Shown piece by piece: positions 36,458-45,598 of a stretch of DNA of 64,000 bases; position 1 is the first letter of the stretch, and each line of letters opens with the position of its first letter. Position numbers and translations under genes: made by a program. The notes under the pieces are model-generated. The model saw only the letters and a list, made by a program, of their open reading frames with translations. It made no database searches and was not told the DNA's origin. Source of the stretch: JAGVSZ01 sp963716855 (GTDB lineage Bacteria; Pseudomonadota; Gammaproteobacteria; Burkholderiales; SG8-39); the NCBI GenBank assembly GCA_963716855.1, contig CAVQUV010000013.1, positions 1 to 64,000 of the forward strand. Direction: 5' to 3'.

Positions 36458-37608
36458 CGGCCGTCCACCGCGGGATAGGCGCGCAGCACTGCGCCGATTC
36501 CCCACTGGAACGCGAACGAAACGGTGAAGTGCGCAAAGTTCACCGCGGTGATCGCGCGCCCCGACATCTCGGGTGGGAGCTGCGGCGTGATCAGGGCGAA
36601 CGCGATCGCCCCCGAGACGACCGTGAAGCCGTACACGCCGAGCACCGCCGCGCGCGGGAGCGCGGCATCGAGCGCGATGCACAGGAAGGCGGCGAACGAC
36701 ACCCCTAGGCCGACCTTGTACGTCGTGAGCCGCGCGATGCCGTGCGCGGCGAGCCGGTCGGCAAAGCTGCCGAAGAACACCGACCCGACCGCGTAGGTTC
36801 CGGCGGTCACGAACAGCAGCCGCGCCGCGGCCTCGCGCCCGAGCCCGCCGACGTCGGCGAGCCAGGGCCCGAGCCAGAGGCCCTGGATCGCCTGGTACGC
36901 GCCATGAATGGCGATGAACGGGAGCGCGATGCGCCAGAAGAGCGGCGTCGCGAGGATCCGCCCGACGACGCGAAACTGCGCGCCCCAGGTCGCACCCGCG
37001 CCGGGCAGCGGCTTCTCGGGCACGCACACCGCGATCAGCAGCGCCGCCGCGAGCGATGCCACCCCCAGGCCGTAGAACATCGCGCGCCAGCCCATGACGC
37101 CCAGCGCCGCTTCGACCGGGGCGGTCGCCGCGAGCCCGCCCAGCGCCCCGAGGAAGATGAACCAGCCGCTCACCGTGGCGAGCCGCGCGAGCGGAAACCA
37201 GAGCGTGAAGGCCTTGATCGAACCCATCAGGCACGCCGAGACGCCGAGACCGATCAGCGCGCGGCCGAGCGCGAGCGCCCCGAGGCCTTCGGCGAATCCG
37301 AACACCACTGCGCCGGCCGCGGTCACGCACAGGAGCCCGGCCACGACGCGGCGCGGGCCGAACCGGTCGAGCAGCACGCCGAGCGGGAGCTGGAAGAGCC
37401 CGAAGGTGACGAAGTACGCGCTGGTGAGGAGCCCCAGGTCGGAGGCGCCGAGCGCGAACTCGCGCGCGAGGTCCTTCGCGATGACCGCGTTGACGTTGCG
37501 GAAGAAGTACGAGAGGAAGTAGCCGGCGACGAACGGCAGGAAGACGAGCCCGATCAGCCGCGCCGGAATCGGCGCGGCGGTTTCCGCCGCGGGCGCCGGG
37601 GCCGCCAC
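36346..37608 (-). CDS. MFS transporter (sugar-acid/anion type)
   Basis: 420 residues with twelve predicted membrane helices. LPLGVLLDRFGPRRVVAG is the loop 2-3 MFS motif, and GVSACLMGSIKAFTLWFPLARLATVSG spans TM4-5 as in anion-cation symporter-like and NarK/GlpT-like carriers. The N-terminal 15 residues are Ala/Pro-rich and non-conserved. It is the last gene of the nine-gene minus-strand run, whose DgoK and amidase suggest a sugar acid or amide substrate (inference). The 3' end overlaps the convergent aminopeptidase by 112 bp. Confidence 0.87.
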   Translation of the reverse strand: MAAPAPAAETAAPIPARLIGLVFLPFVAGYFLSYFFRNVNAVIAKDLAREFALGASDLGLLTSAYFVTFGLFQLPLGVLLDRFGPRRVVAGLLCVTAAGAVVFGFAEGLGALALGRALIGLGVSACLMGSIKAFTLWFPLARLATVSGWFIFLGALGGLAATAPVEAALGVMGWRAMFYGLGVASLAAALLIAVCVPEKPLPGAGATWGAQFRVVGRILATPLFWRIALPFIAIHGAYQAIQGLWLGPWLADVGGLGREAAARLLFVTAGTYAVGSVFFGSFADRLAAHGIARLTTYKVGLGVSFAAFLCIALDAALPRAAVLGVYGFTVVSGAIAFALITPQLPPEMSGRAITAVNFAHFTVSFAFQWGIGAVLRAYPAVDGRYAPEGYTAALLAIGALQLAALAWLLPLRASAQPARM

Positions 37609-37644
37609 TGCCGGAGTTCCTCTCGGGCCGGGCGCGGCGACCGC

Positions 37645-37902
37645 TCAGCCCTCGATGCGCGCGCCGCGGATGACCGTCTTGCCGGGATTCTCCGGGGCAG
37701 GGAAGGCGCTCATGTACTTGATGTTCTCGAACGGCACGAAGTGCAGGCAGCCGTCGGCTTCGATCATCAGCATCCGCTGCTTCAGCACCGCCTCGAGCAT
37801 CAACTCGGCCGCGATTTCGTTGTCGCGCTGCTGCGGGAAGCTCACCACGAGCGCGGTCCCGTCGACGAAGTGGATGCGCAGTCCGCGGGTCGGCTCGGTC
37901 AT
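37645..37902 (-). CDS. Small conserved-looking protein of unknown function
   Basis: 85 residues from the ATG at 37902. The upstream open frame is the shadow of the neighbouring transferase gene. Beta-rich: LRIHFVDGTALVVSFPQQ, a helix EIAAELMLEAVLKQRML, then LHFVPFENIKYMSAFPAPE and VIRGARIEG. This looks like a small strand-helix-strand fold. It lies 14 bp downstream of the glutathione transferase gene and 36 bp upstream of the MFS gene in the same run. Not recognised. Confidence 0.65.
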   Translation of the reverse strand: MTEPTRGLRIHFVDGTALVVSFPQQRDNEIAAELMLEAVLKQRMLMIEADGCLHFVPFENIKYMSAFPAPENPGKTVIRGARIEG

Positions 37903-37916
37903 CGGGCGCTCCTCGG

Positions 37917-38525
37917 TCACGACAGCGGGATCATCACGTGGCGCTGGTACCCCGGGCGCGCCTTCAGCCGGTCGTAGTACCGCGCGAGGTGCGCGTGCGC
38001 CGGCCGCTCGACCGGCAGGTTCATCCACCGGTTCACGAAGCAGCCGAACGGGATGTCGCCCATGGAAAGCTCGCGGCCGGACATGTAGGGCTGCGACGCG
38101 AGCGCGTCGTCGGCGATCTTGAAGGTGTCGCCCGCCTGCTTGACCGCGGCCTCGACGGCGGCGCCGTCGCGCTTGTCCGCCGGCGTGCGGATGAGCTGCC
38201 AGAAGATCGTCGTGATCGGCGCAGCGAGCGTCGAGGTGACCCAGTCCATCCACTTCTCCGCGCTGTAACCCTGCTCGAACGTGCGGATCGGACCGTGCTT
38301 CGCGTATAGATAGCGCACGATCGTGTTCGACTCCCATAGGATGAAGCCGTCGTAGTCGATCGTCGGGACGCGGCCGTTCGGGTTCATCGCCCGGTATTCG
38401 GGCGTATTGACGACGCCGAACGCCATTCCGGCATCGACACGCACGTGCGGGACCTTCAGCTCCGCGACCGCCCACATCACTTTCTGGACATTGATCGAAT
38501 TCACCCGGCCCCAGATCTTCAGCAT
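37917..38525 (-). CDS. Glutathione S-transferase family protein
   Basis: 202 residues. The N-terminal thioredoxin-like domain has MLKIWGRVNSINVQKVMWAVAEL (the catalytic Ser/Asn position near 10-12), a cis-Pro segment MNPNGRVPTIDYDG and WESNTIVRYL for glutathione carboxylate binding. The C-terminal all-helical domain follows with KWMDWVTSTL and YMSGRELSMGDIPFG (N-capping box and Asp). It is a cytosolic conjugating or thiol-transfer enzyme. Its position in a run with gamma-glutamyltransferase and MetY suggests thiol metabolism. Confidence 0.92.
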   Translation of the reverse strand: MLKIWGRVNSINVQKVMWAVAELKVPHVRVDAGMAFGVVNTPEYRAMNPNGRVPTIDYDGFILWESNTIVRYLYAKHGPIRTFEQGYSAEKWMDWVTSTLAAPITTIFWQLIRTPADKRDGAAVEAAVKQAGDTFKIADDALASQPYMSGRELSMGDIPFGCFVNRWMNLPVERPAHAHLARYYDRLKARPGYQRHVMIPLS

Positions 38526-38549
38526 CGCTCCTCTCCCCCTTCCCGACCC

Positions 38550-39473
38550 TCAGTTTGTCCGCCCGCGTCCGCGCCCGGCGTCCACGAGACCCGCTTCGAC
38601 TGCGACGCGCCACAGCCCGCTGCGTGCCGCGTCGGGCGCTGCAATGCGCGCCCCGATTCCGCCGCCCGCGAGCGCCTCGCGATAGCGCTCGCACAATACC
38701 GGATCGCCGATCACCGTGACGGTCGACCCGGCGAGGCCGCGAGCGGCGGCACGCACCTCGTCGCCGATCAGCAGGCCGGACAGGTAGCTCGGCGCCTCCT
38801 CAGGCGCGAGCCGACCGAACAGGCCGAGCGTGCGCGTGCCGAACAGGCGGTGCAGCAGCGCGTCCTCACCGGAAAGCGTCGCTTCCCATCCGCGCCGGAA
38901 CGCAGCGGGCGCGTGCGCCGCGTCGACCGACATCAACCGCCCGAGGATCGAGTGCTCGCGCAGCACGGCGAAGAGTTCGCCGGTCATGTACGTGGCGAAC
39001 GCCTCGATCCGGCCGCCGGCGACCATCACCCACTTGCTGTGCGTTCCCGGCAGGACGAAAACGCCGTGGGCAGCGTCGAGCGCGCCGAATACCTGCGTTT
39101 CCTCGCCGCGCATGACGTCCGGGACGCCGCTCGCGTCCACGCAGCGGACGCCGGGGACGATCGCGAGCCGCGCGCCGCCGGCCTCGACCCACGCGAGCCC
39201 GCGCGTGATCGCCTCGAATCCCGCGGGGCACGCGGCGTAGGGCGCCTCGACCCAGCCCTGCCGGCTCCCGATCATCCCGCTGGCGATCGCGGGCAGTGCG
39301 TGGGTCAGCCATTCGCCACAGGTCGCGCGGAACGCGGCGGCGAAGTCGCCGTTCGGCACCTTGAGGATGCCGAGCGGTGCCGATTTCTCCGCGAGCGGGG
39401 CGCCGTCGTCGCCGAGCAGCCACGCGCGGAGCGAGCTCGTGCCCCAGTCGAGCGCGACGAGGCGCGGACTCAA
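38550..39473 (-). CDS. dgoK: 2-dehydro-3-deoxygalactonokinase (DgoK-like)
   Basis: 307 residues with a TTG start overlapping the amidase stop (TTGA at 39473-39470). Only this start gives the family length and the N-terminal phosphate-1 motif VALDWGTSSLRAWLL. Further DgoK blocks: IASGMIGSRQGWVEAPY, MRGEETQVFGAL, FVLPGTHSKWVMV and YLSGLLIGDEVRAA. It phosphorylates 2-keto-3-deoxy-galactonate at C6 in the De Ley-Doudoroff pathway; the aldolase and dehydratase of that route are not in the window. The frame continues open far upstream over the amidase, which is only read-through of the same phase. Confidence 0.87.
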   Translation of the reverse strand: MSPRLVALDWGTSSLRAWLLGDDGAPLAEKSAPLGILKVPNGDFAAAFRATCGEWLTHALPAIASGMIGSRQGWVEAPYAACPAGFEAITRGLAWVEAGGARLAIVPGVRCVDASGVPDVMRGEETQVFGALDAAHGVFVLPGTHSKWVMVAGGRIEAFATYMTGELFAVLREHSILGRLMSVDAAHAPAAFRRGWEATLSGEDALLHRLFGTRTLGLFGRLAPEEAPSYLSGLLIGDEVRAAARGLAGSTVTVIGDPVLCERYREALAGGGIGARIAAPDAARSGLWRVAVEAGLVDAGRGRGRTN

Positions 39474-40877
39474 ACCGGCGGCCGCTTCAGGTGATCGGTG
39501 GACTGCTGGAAGGCGTACGCCGCGCGCAGAGCGAGATCCTCGCGGTAGTGCGGCGCGACGAGCTGCAGGCCGACCGGCAGGCCGTCGCGGGTGAAGCCGC
39601 AGGGCACCGACAGCGCGGGCTGCTGGGTGAGGTTGAAAGGGAAGCTGAACGGCGTCCACCACATCCAGTCCTCGGCGTCGCCGCGCGGGTCCTCCGGCGT
39701 GATCCGCCCGACGCCGAATGCCGGCACCGCGAGCGCGGGCGTCGCGAGGAGATCCCACCGCTCGTGGAAGCGGCGCATGTGCTCGCCGAGCGCCTGGCGC
39801 GCGCCGACCGCGTCGAGGTACTGCTCGAGGCTCCACTTCGAGCCCGCCTCGAACCAGCGGCGGAGCGGCGCCTCGACGAGCGCGAGCTTCTGCTCCGGCA
39901 GCCGTCGGAGCGCGTTGTACGCGCCGCTCGTCCAGTGCACGCGGAAGGTCTCGCTGCAATCGGCGAAGCCGGGATCGACCTGGTCGACCGTCGCGCCGAG
40001 CTCGGCGAGCGTTTTCACCGCCTCCGCCACGCGTGCCTCGACCTCCGGATGAACGTGCCGCACGTAGCCGAGGCGCGGGCTGTACGCGATCCGCAACCCC
40101 CTCACGCCGGCGTCGAGCCCCGTCGTCCAGTCCGTATGCGTCGTGCGGCAGCGCGTACCAGTCGCGTGCGTCGGGCCGCGCGAGCACGTTGAGCATCAGC
40201 GCGCAGTCGGCGATGGTGCGCGCCATCGGGCCGACGTGCGCGACCGTGCCCATCGGCGAGAGCGGCCAGGCGGGCACGCGCCCGAAGTTCGCCTTGATGC
40301 CGGAGATGCCGGTGAAGCCGCACGGAATGCGGATCGACCCGCCGCCGTCGGTGCCGACCGCGAGCTGTCCCAGACCCGCCGCGACCTGCGCCGATGCGCC
40401 TCCGCTCGAGCCGCCGGGCGTGCGGTCGAGGTGCCACGGGTTGCGCGTGATGCCGGTGAGCGCGCTGTCGGTGACGCCCTTCCAGCCGAATTCGGGCGTG
40501 CAGGTCTTGCCGAGCAGCACCGCGCCGCTCTCGCGCAGCCGCGCGGTCGCCGGTGCGTCGTCGTTCCACGGTCCGGCCGGATCGACCGTCCTCGAGCCGC
40601 GCAGCGTCGGCCAGCCCTGCGCGAGCACGAGGTCCTTGATCGACGCGGGCACGCCGTCCACGGGGCCGGCGGGCGCGCCCTTCATCCAGCGTGCCTCGGA
40701 TGCGCGCGCGGCGGCCATCGCCCCCGCGGAGTCAACGAGGCAAAAAGCGTTGAGCTTCGGATTGAGCGCGTCGATGCGCGCGAGCACTGCGCGCGTCACC
40801 TCGACCGGCGAAAGCGTCCTTGCGCGGTAGCGCGCGACCAGCTCGGTCGCCGGCGCGAAGCACAGCTCGACGCTCAT
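39470..40877 (-). CDS. Amidase-signature family amidase (one frameshift)
   Basis: It starts at 40877. The amidase triad is visible in the first frame: Lys81 (ASIKDLVL), cis-Ser157 (PGGSSGGASAQ) and nucleophile Ser181 (GTDGGGSIRIPCGF). The frame slips at about 40120 in a CCCC run; the second frame continues with GLRIAYSPRLGYVRHVHPEV to the C terminus at 39470. With one base removed the protein is about 468 residues, the family norm. It is a cytoplasmic C-N hydrolase with unknown amide substrate. Seven bases separate it from the gamma-glutamyltransferase upstream; it overlaps dgoK downstream. Confidence 0.87.
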
Positions 40878-40884
40878 CTCGTCT

Positions 40885-42501
40885 TCAGAATCCCACCGCC
40901 AGCGAATCGCGCCGCGCGTCGGAGGCGCACACGTAGCCGCCGTCGACCTTCAGCGCGATCTGCGCGCAGCCGAAGTCCATGTAGCCCTCGGGCAGCTCGA
41001 CCAGGCGATGGCCGCGCCGTGCGAGCGCTTCGAGCGTTGCCTTCGGGAACCATGGCTCCACGTTGATATCGAGGCCGGTCATGATGCGGAAGCGCGGGCC
41101 GTCGATCGCGGCCTGCGGATTCTGGCCGTAGTCGACCATGCGGACCATGAGCTGCGTGTGGCCCTGCGGCTGCATCGTGCCGCCCATCAGGCCGAAGCTC
41201 ATCACGGGTGCGCCGCCCTTGGTGACGAAGCCCGGAATGATGGTGTGGTACGGGCGCTTGCGCGGCGCGACGCGGTTGGGATGGCCCTCGTTCAGCACGA
41301 AGCCCGCGCCGCGGTTCTGCAGGCTGATGCCGGTGCCGGGCACCACGACGCCCGATCCGAAGCCCATGTAGTTCGACTGGATGAGCGAGACCATCATGCC
41401 TTCGGCGTCGGCCGCGGTGAGATAGATCGTGCCGCCCCGCGGGGGAGTACCGTGGCCGAAGTCCTGCGCGCGCTTCATGTCGATCAGGCGCGCGCGCGAG
41501 GCGAGGTAATCGCGATCGAGCAGCGCACCCGGCTTCACGTCCATCGCCGCCGCGTCGGCGACGTAGCGGCGCGCGTCGGCGAAAGCGAGCTTCACCGCCT
41601 CGATCTGCAGGTGCACGCTGTCGGCAGAGTCGACCGGCAGGCTCGCGAGCTCGAAGTGCTGCAGCATCCCGAGCGCCATCAGGCAGACGATGCCCTGGCC
41701 GTTCGGCGGAATCTCGTGCACGGCGTAGCCGCGGTAGTCCTGGGTGATCGTCCCGACCCAGTCGTTCGTGTGCGCCGCGAGGTCCGCGCGCGTCATCGCG
41801 CCGCCGCACGCGGCGGCGTGCGCCTCGACCTTCCCGGCGAGCTCGCCGTGATAGAACGCCTTGCCGCGGGTTTCCGCGATCAGCTCGAGCGTCGTCGCGG
41901 CCTCGCGCAGCCGGAACAGCTCGCCGGCGCGCGGCGCCCGCCCGCCCGGCATGAACGCCTCCGCGTAGCCCGGCTGCACCTTGAGCTCGCGCGCCTGCAG
42001 CTCCCAGCGCTGCGCGACGAACGGCGAGACGAGGTAGCCGTCGAATGCGTACCGGATCGCCGCATCGAAGAGCCGCTCGAACGGCAGGCGCCCGAAGCGC
42101 TCCGAGAGCTCGACCCACGCCGACACGCAACCGGGTACCGACACGCTGTTCCAGCCGCGCTGCGGGACGGTCCTCTGGCCGGCGAAGTATTCCGGCGTCC
42201 ACGCGGCCGGCGAGCGGCCCGAGGCGTTCAGCCCGTGCAGCTTCTGGCCGTCCCAGACGATGGTGAAGAGATCCGATCCGATGCCGTTCGAGATCGGCTC
42301 GACGATGGTGAGCGTGATCGCGGTGGCGAGCGCCGCGTCCATCGCGTTGCCGCCGGCGGCGAGCGCCTGCAGGCCCGCCTGCGCGGCGAGCGGCTGCGAG
42401 GTCGAGACGACGTTGCGCGCGAGCGTCGGGCGGCGCGCGCTCAAGTAAGGGCTGGTGAGATCGCCGAGCTGCAGGGCCGGCGCATTGACGCGCGTGTTCA
42501 T
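40885..42501 (-). CDS. ggt: Gamma-glutamyltransferase family protein
   Basis: 538 residues from the ATG at 42501, overlapping the dehydrogenase stop (ATGA). No signal peptide is visible, so unlike classical periplasmic GGT it may be cytoplasmic. Family blocks: VVSTSQPLAAQAGLQALAAGGNAMDAALA, then NGIGSDLFTIVWDG and RGWNSVSVPGCVSAW. The autocleavage site is GGTIYLTAADAEG with Thr358 as new N-terminal nucleophile, followed by SGVVVPGTGISLQNRG and SFGLMGGTMQPQGH. It transfers or hydrolyses gamma-glutamyl groups, for example of glutathione. Confidence 0.9.
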   Translation of the reverse strand: MNTRVNAPALQLGDLTSPYLSARRPTLARNVVSTSQPLAAQAGLQALAAGGNAMDAALATAITLTIVEPISNGIGSDLFTIVWDGQKLHGLNASGRSPAAWTPEYFAGQRTVPQRGWNSVSVPGCVSAWVELSERFGRLPFERLFDAAIRYAFDGYLVSPFVAQRWELQARELKVQPGYAEAFMPGGRAPRAGELFRLREAATTLELIAETRGKAFYHGELAGKVEAHAAACGGAMTRADLAAHTNDWVGTITQDYRGYAVHEIPPNGQGIVCLMALGMLQHFELASLPVDSADSVHLQIEAVKLAFADARRYVADAAAMDVKPGALLDRDYLASRARLIDMKRAQDFGHGTPPRGGTIYLTAADAEGMMVSLIQSNYMGFGSGVVVPGTGISLQNRGAGFVLNEGHPNRVAPRKRPYHTIIPGFVTKGGAPVMSFGLMGGTMQPQGHTQLMVRMVDYGQNPQAAIDGPRFRIMTGLDINVEPWFPKATLEALARRGHRLVELPEGYMDFGCAQIALKVDGGYVCASDARRDSLAVGF

Positions 42502-43571
42502 GTCGTTACTGCGTTTTCGAAGTCGAGCGCGACGCGGCCGATGATCCTGCCCGCCTTCAGCTCGTCGAGCGAGCGGTTCACTTCGGTCGCGGGGCGCGTC
42601 TCGACTGGCGTGGCCTTGAGCTTGCCCGAGCGCGCGAGCGCCACGACCTCGCGCAGCTCCTGCAGGTTGCCGACGTAGGAGCCCATGATCGAGATCGCGC
42701 GCTGCGCGATCGGCGGCAGCGAGAAGGTGACTTCGCCGCCGAACAGGCCGACGAGCACGTAGCGACCGCCCTTCGCGAGCGCGGCCGTGCCGAGATTGAA
42801 GGTCGCCGGCATGCCGACGAAGTCGAGCGCGCCGGCGATCGCCGCGCCCGAGACCTGGTGGATGTGACCGAGCGCGGTCGGCAGGTCGTGCGAGTTCACC
42901 GTCTCGCGCGCGCCGGCGGCCTTGGCGGCCGCGAACTTCGATGCGTCGACGTCGCACGCGATCACGCGCTCGATGCCGAGCGCGCGCAACGTCGAGAGCG
43001 CGATCAGCCCGAGCCCGCCGCAGCCGAGCACGACCACCCAGTCGCGCCCGGTGAGCGCCGGCAGTTTCCGGATCGCGCTGTACACGGTGAGTCCCGAGCA
43101 GGCGAGCGTGGCGGCGAAGCCCGCCTCGACGCCGTCGGCGTCGACGAGGTACTTCGCATCGGGCACCACGACATGCGTCGCGTAGGAGCCCGGCCGGAAC
43201 ACGCCGAGGAAGCGCTGCTGCAGGCAGTAGTTGTCCTGCTCCGCCTTGCACATCGCGCACGTGCCGCAGCCGATCCACGGGTAGACGAGCTTCTGCTGCC
43301 CGACTACGACGCCGTGCGCGTCGGGGCCGAGCGCCTCCACGACGCCGAACGGCTCGTGGCCGAGCGTGAACGGCGGGACGCAGCCGCGATCCTTCACGTA
43401 GAACTTCTTCCCGCCGCCCAGATCGAAGTAGCCGTCCCAGATGTGCAGGTCCGAGTGGCACACCCCGGAGCGCGTGACGCGCACCAGCACCTCGGATCCT
43501 TGCGGCTTTGGCGTGTCCTTGACGACCCGCTGGAGCGGCTTGCCGTGCTCGACGACGTCGTAGCTGATCAT
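42498..43571 (-). CDS. Zinc-dependent alcohol dehydrogenase (MDR family)
   Basis: 357 residues from the ATG at 43571, preceded by a GGAGAA ribosome site; the longer frame lacks one. Catalytic zinc ligands: GVCHSDLH (Cys) and LGHEPFG (His, Glu). Structural zinc: CGTCAMCKAEQDNYC. The Rossmann motif is VVVLGCGGLGLIAL with CDVD at the end of beta 2, which favours NAD. The insertion YFDLGGGKKFYVKDRG after the first Cys block is characteristic of a bacterial alcohol/aryl-alcohol dehydrogenase subgroup. It is translationally coupled to the gamma-glutamyltransferase. Confidence 0.92.
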   Translation of the reverse strand: MISYDVVEHGKPLQRVVKDTPKPQGSEVLVRVTRSGVCHSDLHIWDGYFDLGGGKKFYVKDRGCVPPFTLGHEPFGVVEALGPDAHGVVVGQQKLVYPWIGCGTCAMCKAEQDNYCLQQRFLGVFRPGSYATHVVVPDAKYLVDADGVEAGFAATLACSGLTVYSAIRKLPALTGRDWVVVLGCGGLGLIALSTLRALGIERVIACDVDASKFAAAKAAGARETVNSHDLPTALGHIHQVSGAAIAGALDFVGMPATFNLGTAALAKGGRYVLVGLFGGEVTFSLPPIAQRAISIMGSYVGNLQELREVVALARSGKLKATPVETRPATEVNRSLDELKAGRIIGRVALDFENAVTT

Positions 43572-43665
43572 TGCCGTTCTCCACGATACGAGGGGGCAAT
43601 AGCCGCCTTGCGGCGCCCCCTCGTGCTCCCCGAAGCCAGGGAAAGCGATGCCTTCGGCATCGGTT

Positions 43666-44961
43666 TCATCCACGTTCCTTCGCAGCCGCGTGCAGCGACT
43701 GGTCGATGTCCCACAGGATGTCGTCCAGCGTCTCGATTCCGACCGACACGCGGATCATCTCCGGCAGAACGCCCGCTTTCACCTGGTCCTCCTCTGTCAT
43801 CTGGCGATGCGTCGTCGAAGCCGGATGGATCACCAGCGTCTTCGCGTCGCCGATGTTCGCGAGGTGGCTCATGAAGGTCGCCGCGTCGATGAATTTCTCG
43901 CCCGCGGCCACCCCGCCCTTGATCCCGAACGAGAGCAGGCCGCTCGCGCCCTTCGGCATGTACTTTCGGGTGAGCTCGTAATACTTGTTTCCCGGCAGGC
44001 CGGGGTAGTTCACCCAGGCCACCTGCGGATGCGCCGACAGGAACTCCGCGACCTTGAGCGCGTTCGCGCAGTGGCGGTCCATGCGCACCGGCAGCGTCTC
44101 CAGGCCCTGCAGCAGCATCCAGGCGTTGAACGGCGCGAGCGCCGGGCCGAAGGTGCGCATCGTCTCCATCCGGCAGCGCATCGTGTAGCCGAAGTCGCCG
44201 AAGGTCTCGTGGAAGATGACGCCGTGGTAGCCGGTCGAGGGCGTCGTCATCCCCGGGAACTTGCCGTTGCCCCAGGGAAACTTGCCCGACTCGACGATCA
44301 CGCCGCCCATCGTGGTGCCGTGGCCGCCGATGTACTTGGTCGCCGAGTGCACGACGATGTCGGCGCCCCAGTCGAGCGGCCGGCAGAGGTAGGGCGAGGG
44401 CACCGTGTTGTCGACGACGAACGGCATGCCGGCCTCGCGCGCGATCGTCCCGATGGCGGCGATGTCGACGACGTTGATCGACGGATTGCCGAGCGTTTCC
44501 GCGTACAGCAGCTTGGTGCTCGGCTTGAGCGCCCGCCGGAAGTTCTCCGGGTCGTCCGCGTCGACGAACGTCGCCTCGATGCCGAACTTCTTCAGGTTCA
44601 CGCCGAGCAGCGTATGCGTGCCGCCGTAGAGCGTCGCGGCGGAGACGACGTGGTCGCCCGCCTCGAGCAGCGTCATGAGCGCGACCGCTTCGGCGGCCTG
44701 GCCGGTGGCCGTCGCGAGCGCCGCGCGCCCGCCCTCGAGGGCCGCCATGCGCTCCTCGAATACCGCGACGGTCGGGTTGGAGATGCGCGAGTAGACGTTG
44801 CCGAAGGTCTGCAGGTTGAAGAGGCTCGCCGCGTGCTCGGCCGAGTCGAAGACGAACGAGGTCGTCTGGTACAGCGGCGCGGCGCGCGCGCCCGTGGCCG
44901 CATCCGGAATCTGGCCGGCGTGCAGCGCGAGGGTCTCGAAGCCGAAGGTGCGGTCCGGCAT
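43666..44961 (-). CDS. metY: O-acetylhomoserine sulfhydrylase (MetY)
   Basis: 431 residues, typical of MetY, with the family-specific long loop GKFPWGNGKFPGMTTP. N-terminal FETLALHAGQIPD and APLYQTTSFVFDS; PLP binding through YSRISNPT, the SINVVDI region and HSATKYIGGHG with Lys209. It forms homocysteine from O-acetyl-L-homoserine and sulfide (or methionine from methanethiol) in the cytoplasm. The ATG is four bases after the stop of the CoA-binding gene, so the two are co-expressed; such CoA-binding/metY pairs recur in Burkholderiales as I recall. Confidence 0.95.
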   Translation of the reverse strand: MPDRTFGFETLALHAGQIPDAATGARAAPLYQTTSFVFDSAEHAASLFNLQTFGNVYSRISNPTVAVFEERMAALEGGRAALATATGQAAEAVALMTLLEAGDHVVSAATLYGGTHTLLGVNLKKFGIEATFVDADDPENFRRALKPSTKLLYAETLGNPSINVVDIAAIGTIAREAGMPFVVDNTVPSPYLCRPLDWGADIVVHSATKYIGGHGTTMGGVIVESGKFPWGNGKFPGMTTPSTGYHGVIFHETFGDFGYTMRCRMETMRTFGPALAPFNAWMLLQGLETLPVRMDRHCANALKVAEFLSAHPQVAWVNYPGLPGNKYYELTRKYMPKGASGLLSFGIKGGVAAGEKFIDAATFMSHLANIGDAKTLVIHPASTTHRQMTEEDQVKAGVLPEMIRVSVGIETLDDILWDIDQSLHAAAKERG

Positions 44962-44965
44962 AGCG

Positions 44966-45439
44966 TCAGTTCGCGATGTATTTCGACCGCTTGGCCGAAA
45001 TGACCTTGGTGTTCACGCCGGCCCAGTTGAGGCCGCCGAACAGCCGCGCATGCTCGATTTTCACGCAGCGATCCATGACCGAATCGAGCCCCGCGGCCTC
45101 CGCCTTGCGCGCGGCTTCGGCGTTCGTCACGCCGAGCTGCTGCCAGAAGACCTTGGCGCCAATCGCGATCGCGTCGTCGGCGATTGGCCCGACATCGGCG
45201 CTCTTGCGGAACACGTCGACGATGTCGACCTTCACTGGAACGTCCCGCAGCGACTTGTAGCACGTCTGCCCGAGGATCGCGTCGTAGCGCGGGTTCACCG
45301 GGATCACCGCGTACCCGTGCTCCAGCAGGTACTTCGCCGCGAAATAGCTCGGCCGGAACCAGTCGGCGGACAGGCCCACCACCGCGATCGCCTTGCTCGT
45401 TGCAAGGATGCGGCGCAGACCGGGGATGTCGTCGACCAT
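44966..45439 (-). CDS. CoA-binding domain protein (YccU/PF13380-like)
   Basis: 157 residues from the ATG at 45439; the open frame upstream is not coding. A Rossmann-like CoA-binding domain fills the whole protein: AIAVVGLSADWFRPSYFAAKYLLEHGY, VIPVNPRYDAILGQ, VDIVDVFRKSADVGPI and VFWQQLGVTNAEAARKAEAAGL with DRCVKIEH near the end. No catalytic part is fused. It lies immediately before metY (4 bp), which suggests a role related to acyl-CoA or O-acetylhomoserine supply. Divergent from the lipoprotein gene. Confidence 0.92.
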   Translation of the reverse strand: MVDDIPGLRRILATSKAIAVVGLSADWFRPSYFAAKYLLEHGYAVIPVNPRYDAILGQTCYKSLRDVPVKVDIVDVFRKSADVGPIADDAIAIGAKVFWQQLGVTNAEAARKAEAAGLDSVMDRCVKIEHARLFGGLNWAGVNTKVISAKRSKYIAN

Positions 45440-45598
45440 GCGGGGCTCGCGGGCGGGAGGCCCGATTGTAGCCATTCCGGGCCAGCGTAAGTCTGGCGAA
45501 AGCTTCCCGTCAGAGGCCTGTAAGCGGGGCCCGCTAAAGTGCAATACTGAGCGTTTGGCCCTACGGCCACCCCGGATCCGATCAAAGGAGGCAGTGCA

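Noticed and set aside
34769..37330. A long minus-strand frame covering the lipase, aminopeptidase and part of the MFS gene
   Set aside because: Arg/Ala-rich translation without domains; the three recognised genes explain the DNA.
38550..40877. A 775-codon amidase-DgoK fusion
   Set aside because: The amidase half leaves this phase at about 40,120 and its true C terminus ends at 39,470 in another phase, overlapping a TTG start for dgoK. The apparent fusion is produced by the frame slip.
40885..43599. One continuous minus frame joining the Zn-dehydrogenase region and gamma-glutamyltransferase (about 904 codons), suggesting a fusion
   Set aside because: Only the gamma-glutamyltransferase is in this phase; the dehydrogenase is read in another phase and the genes overlap by ATGA. 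No fusion protein is encoded.
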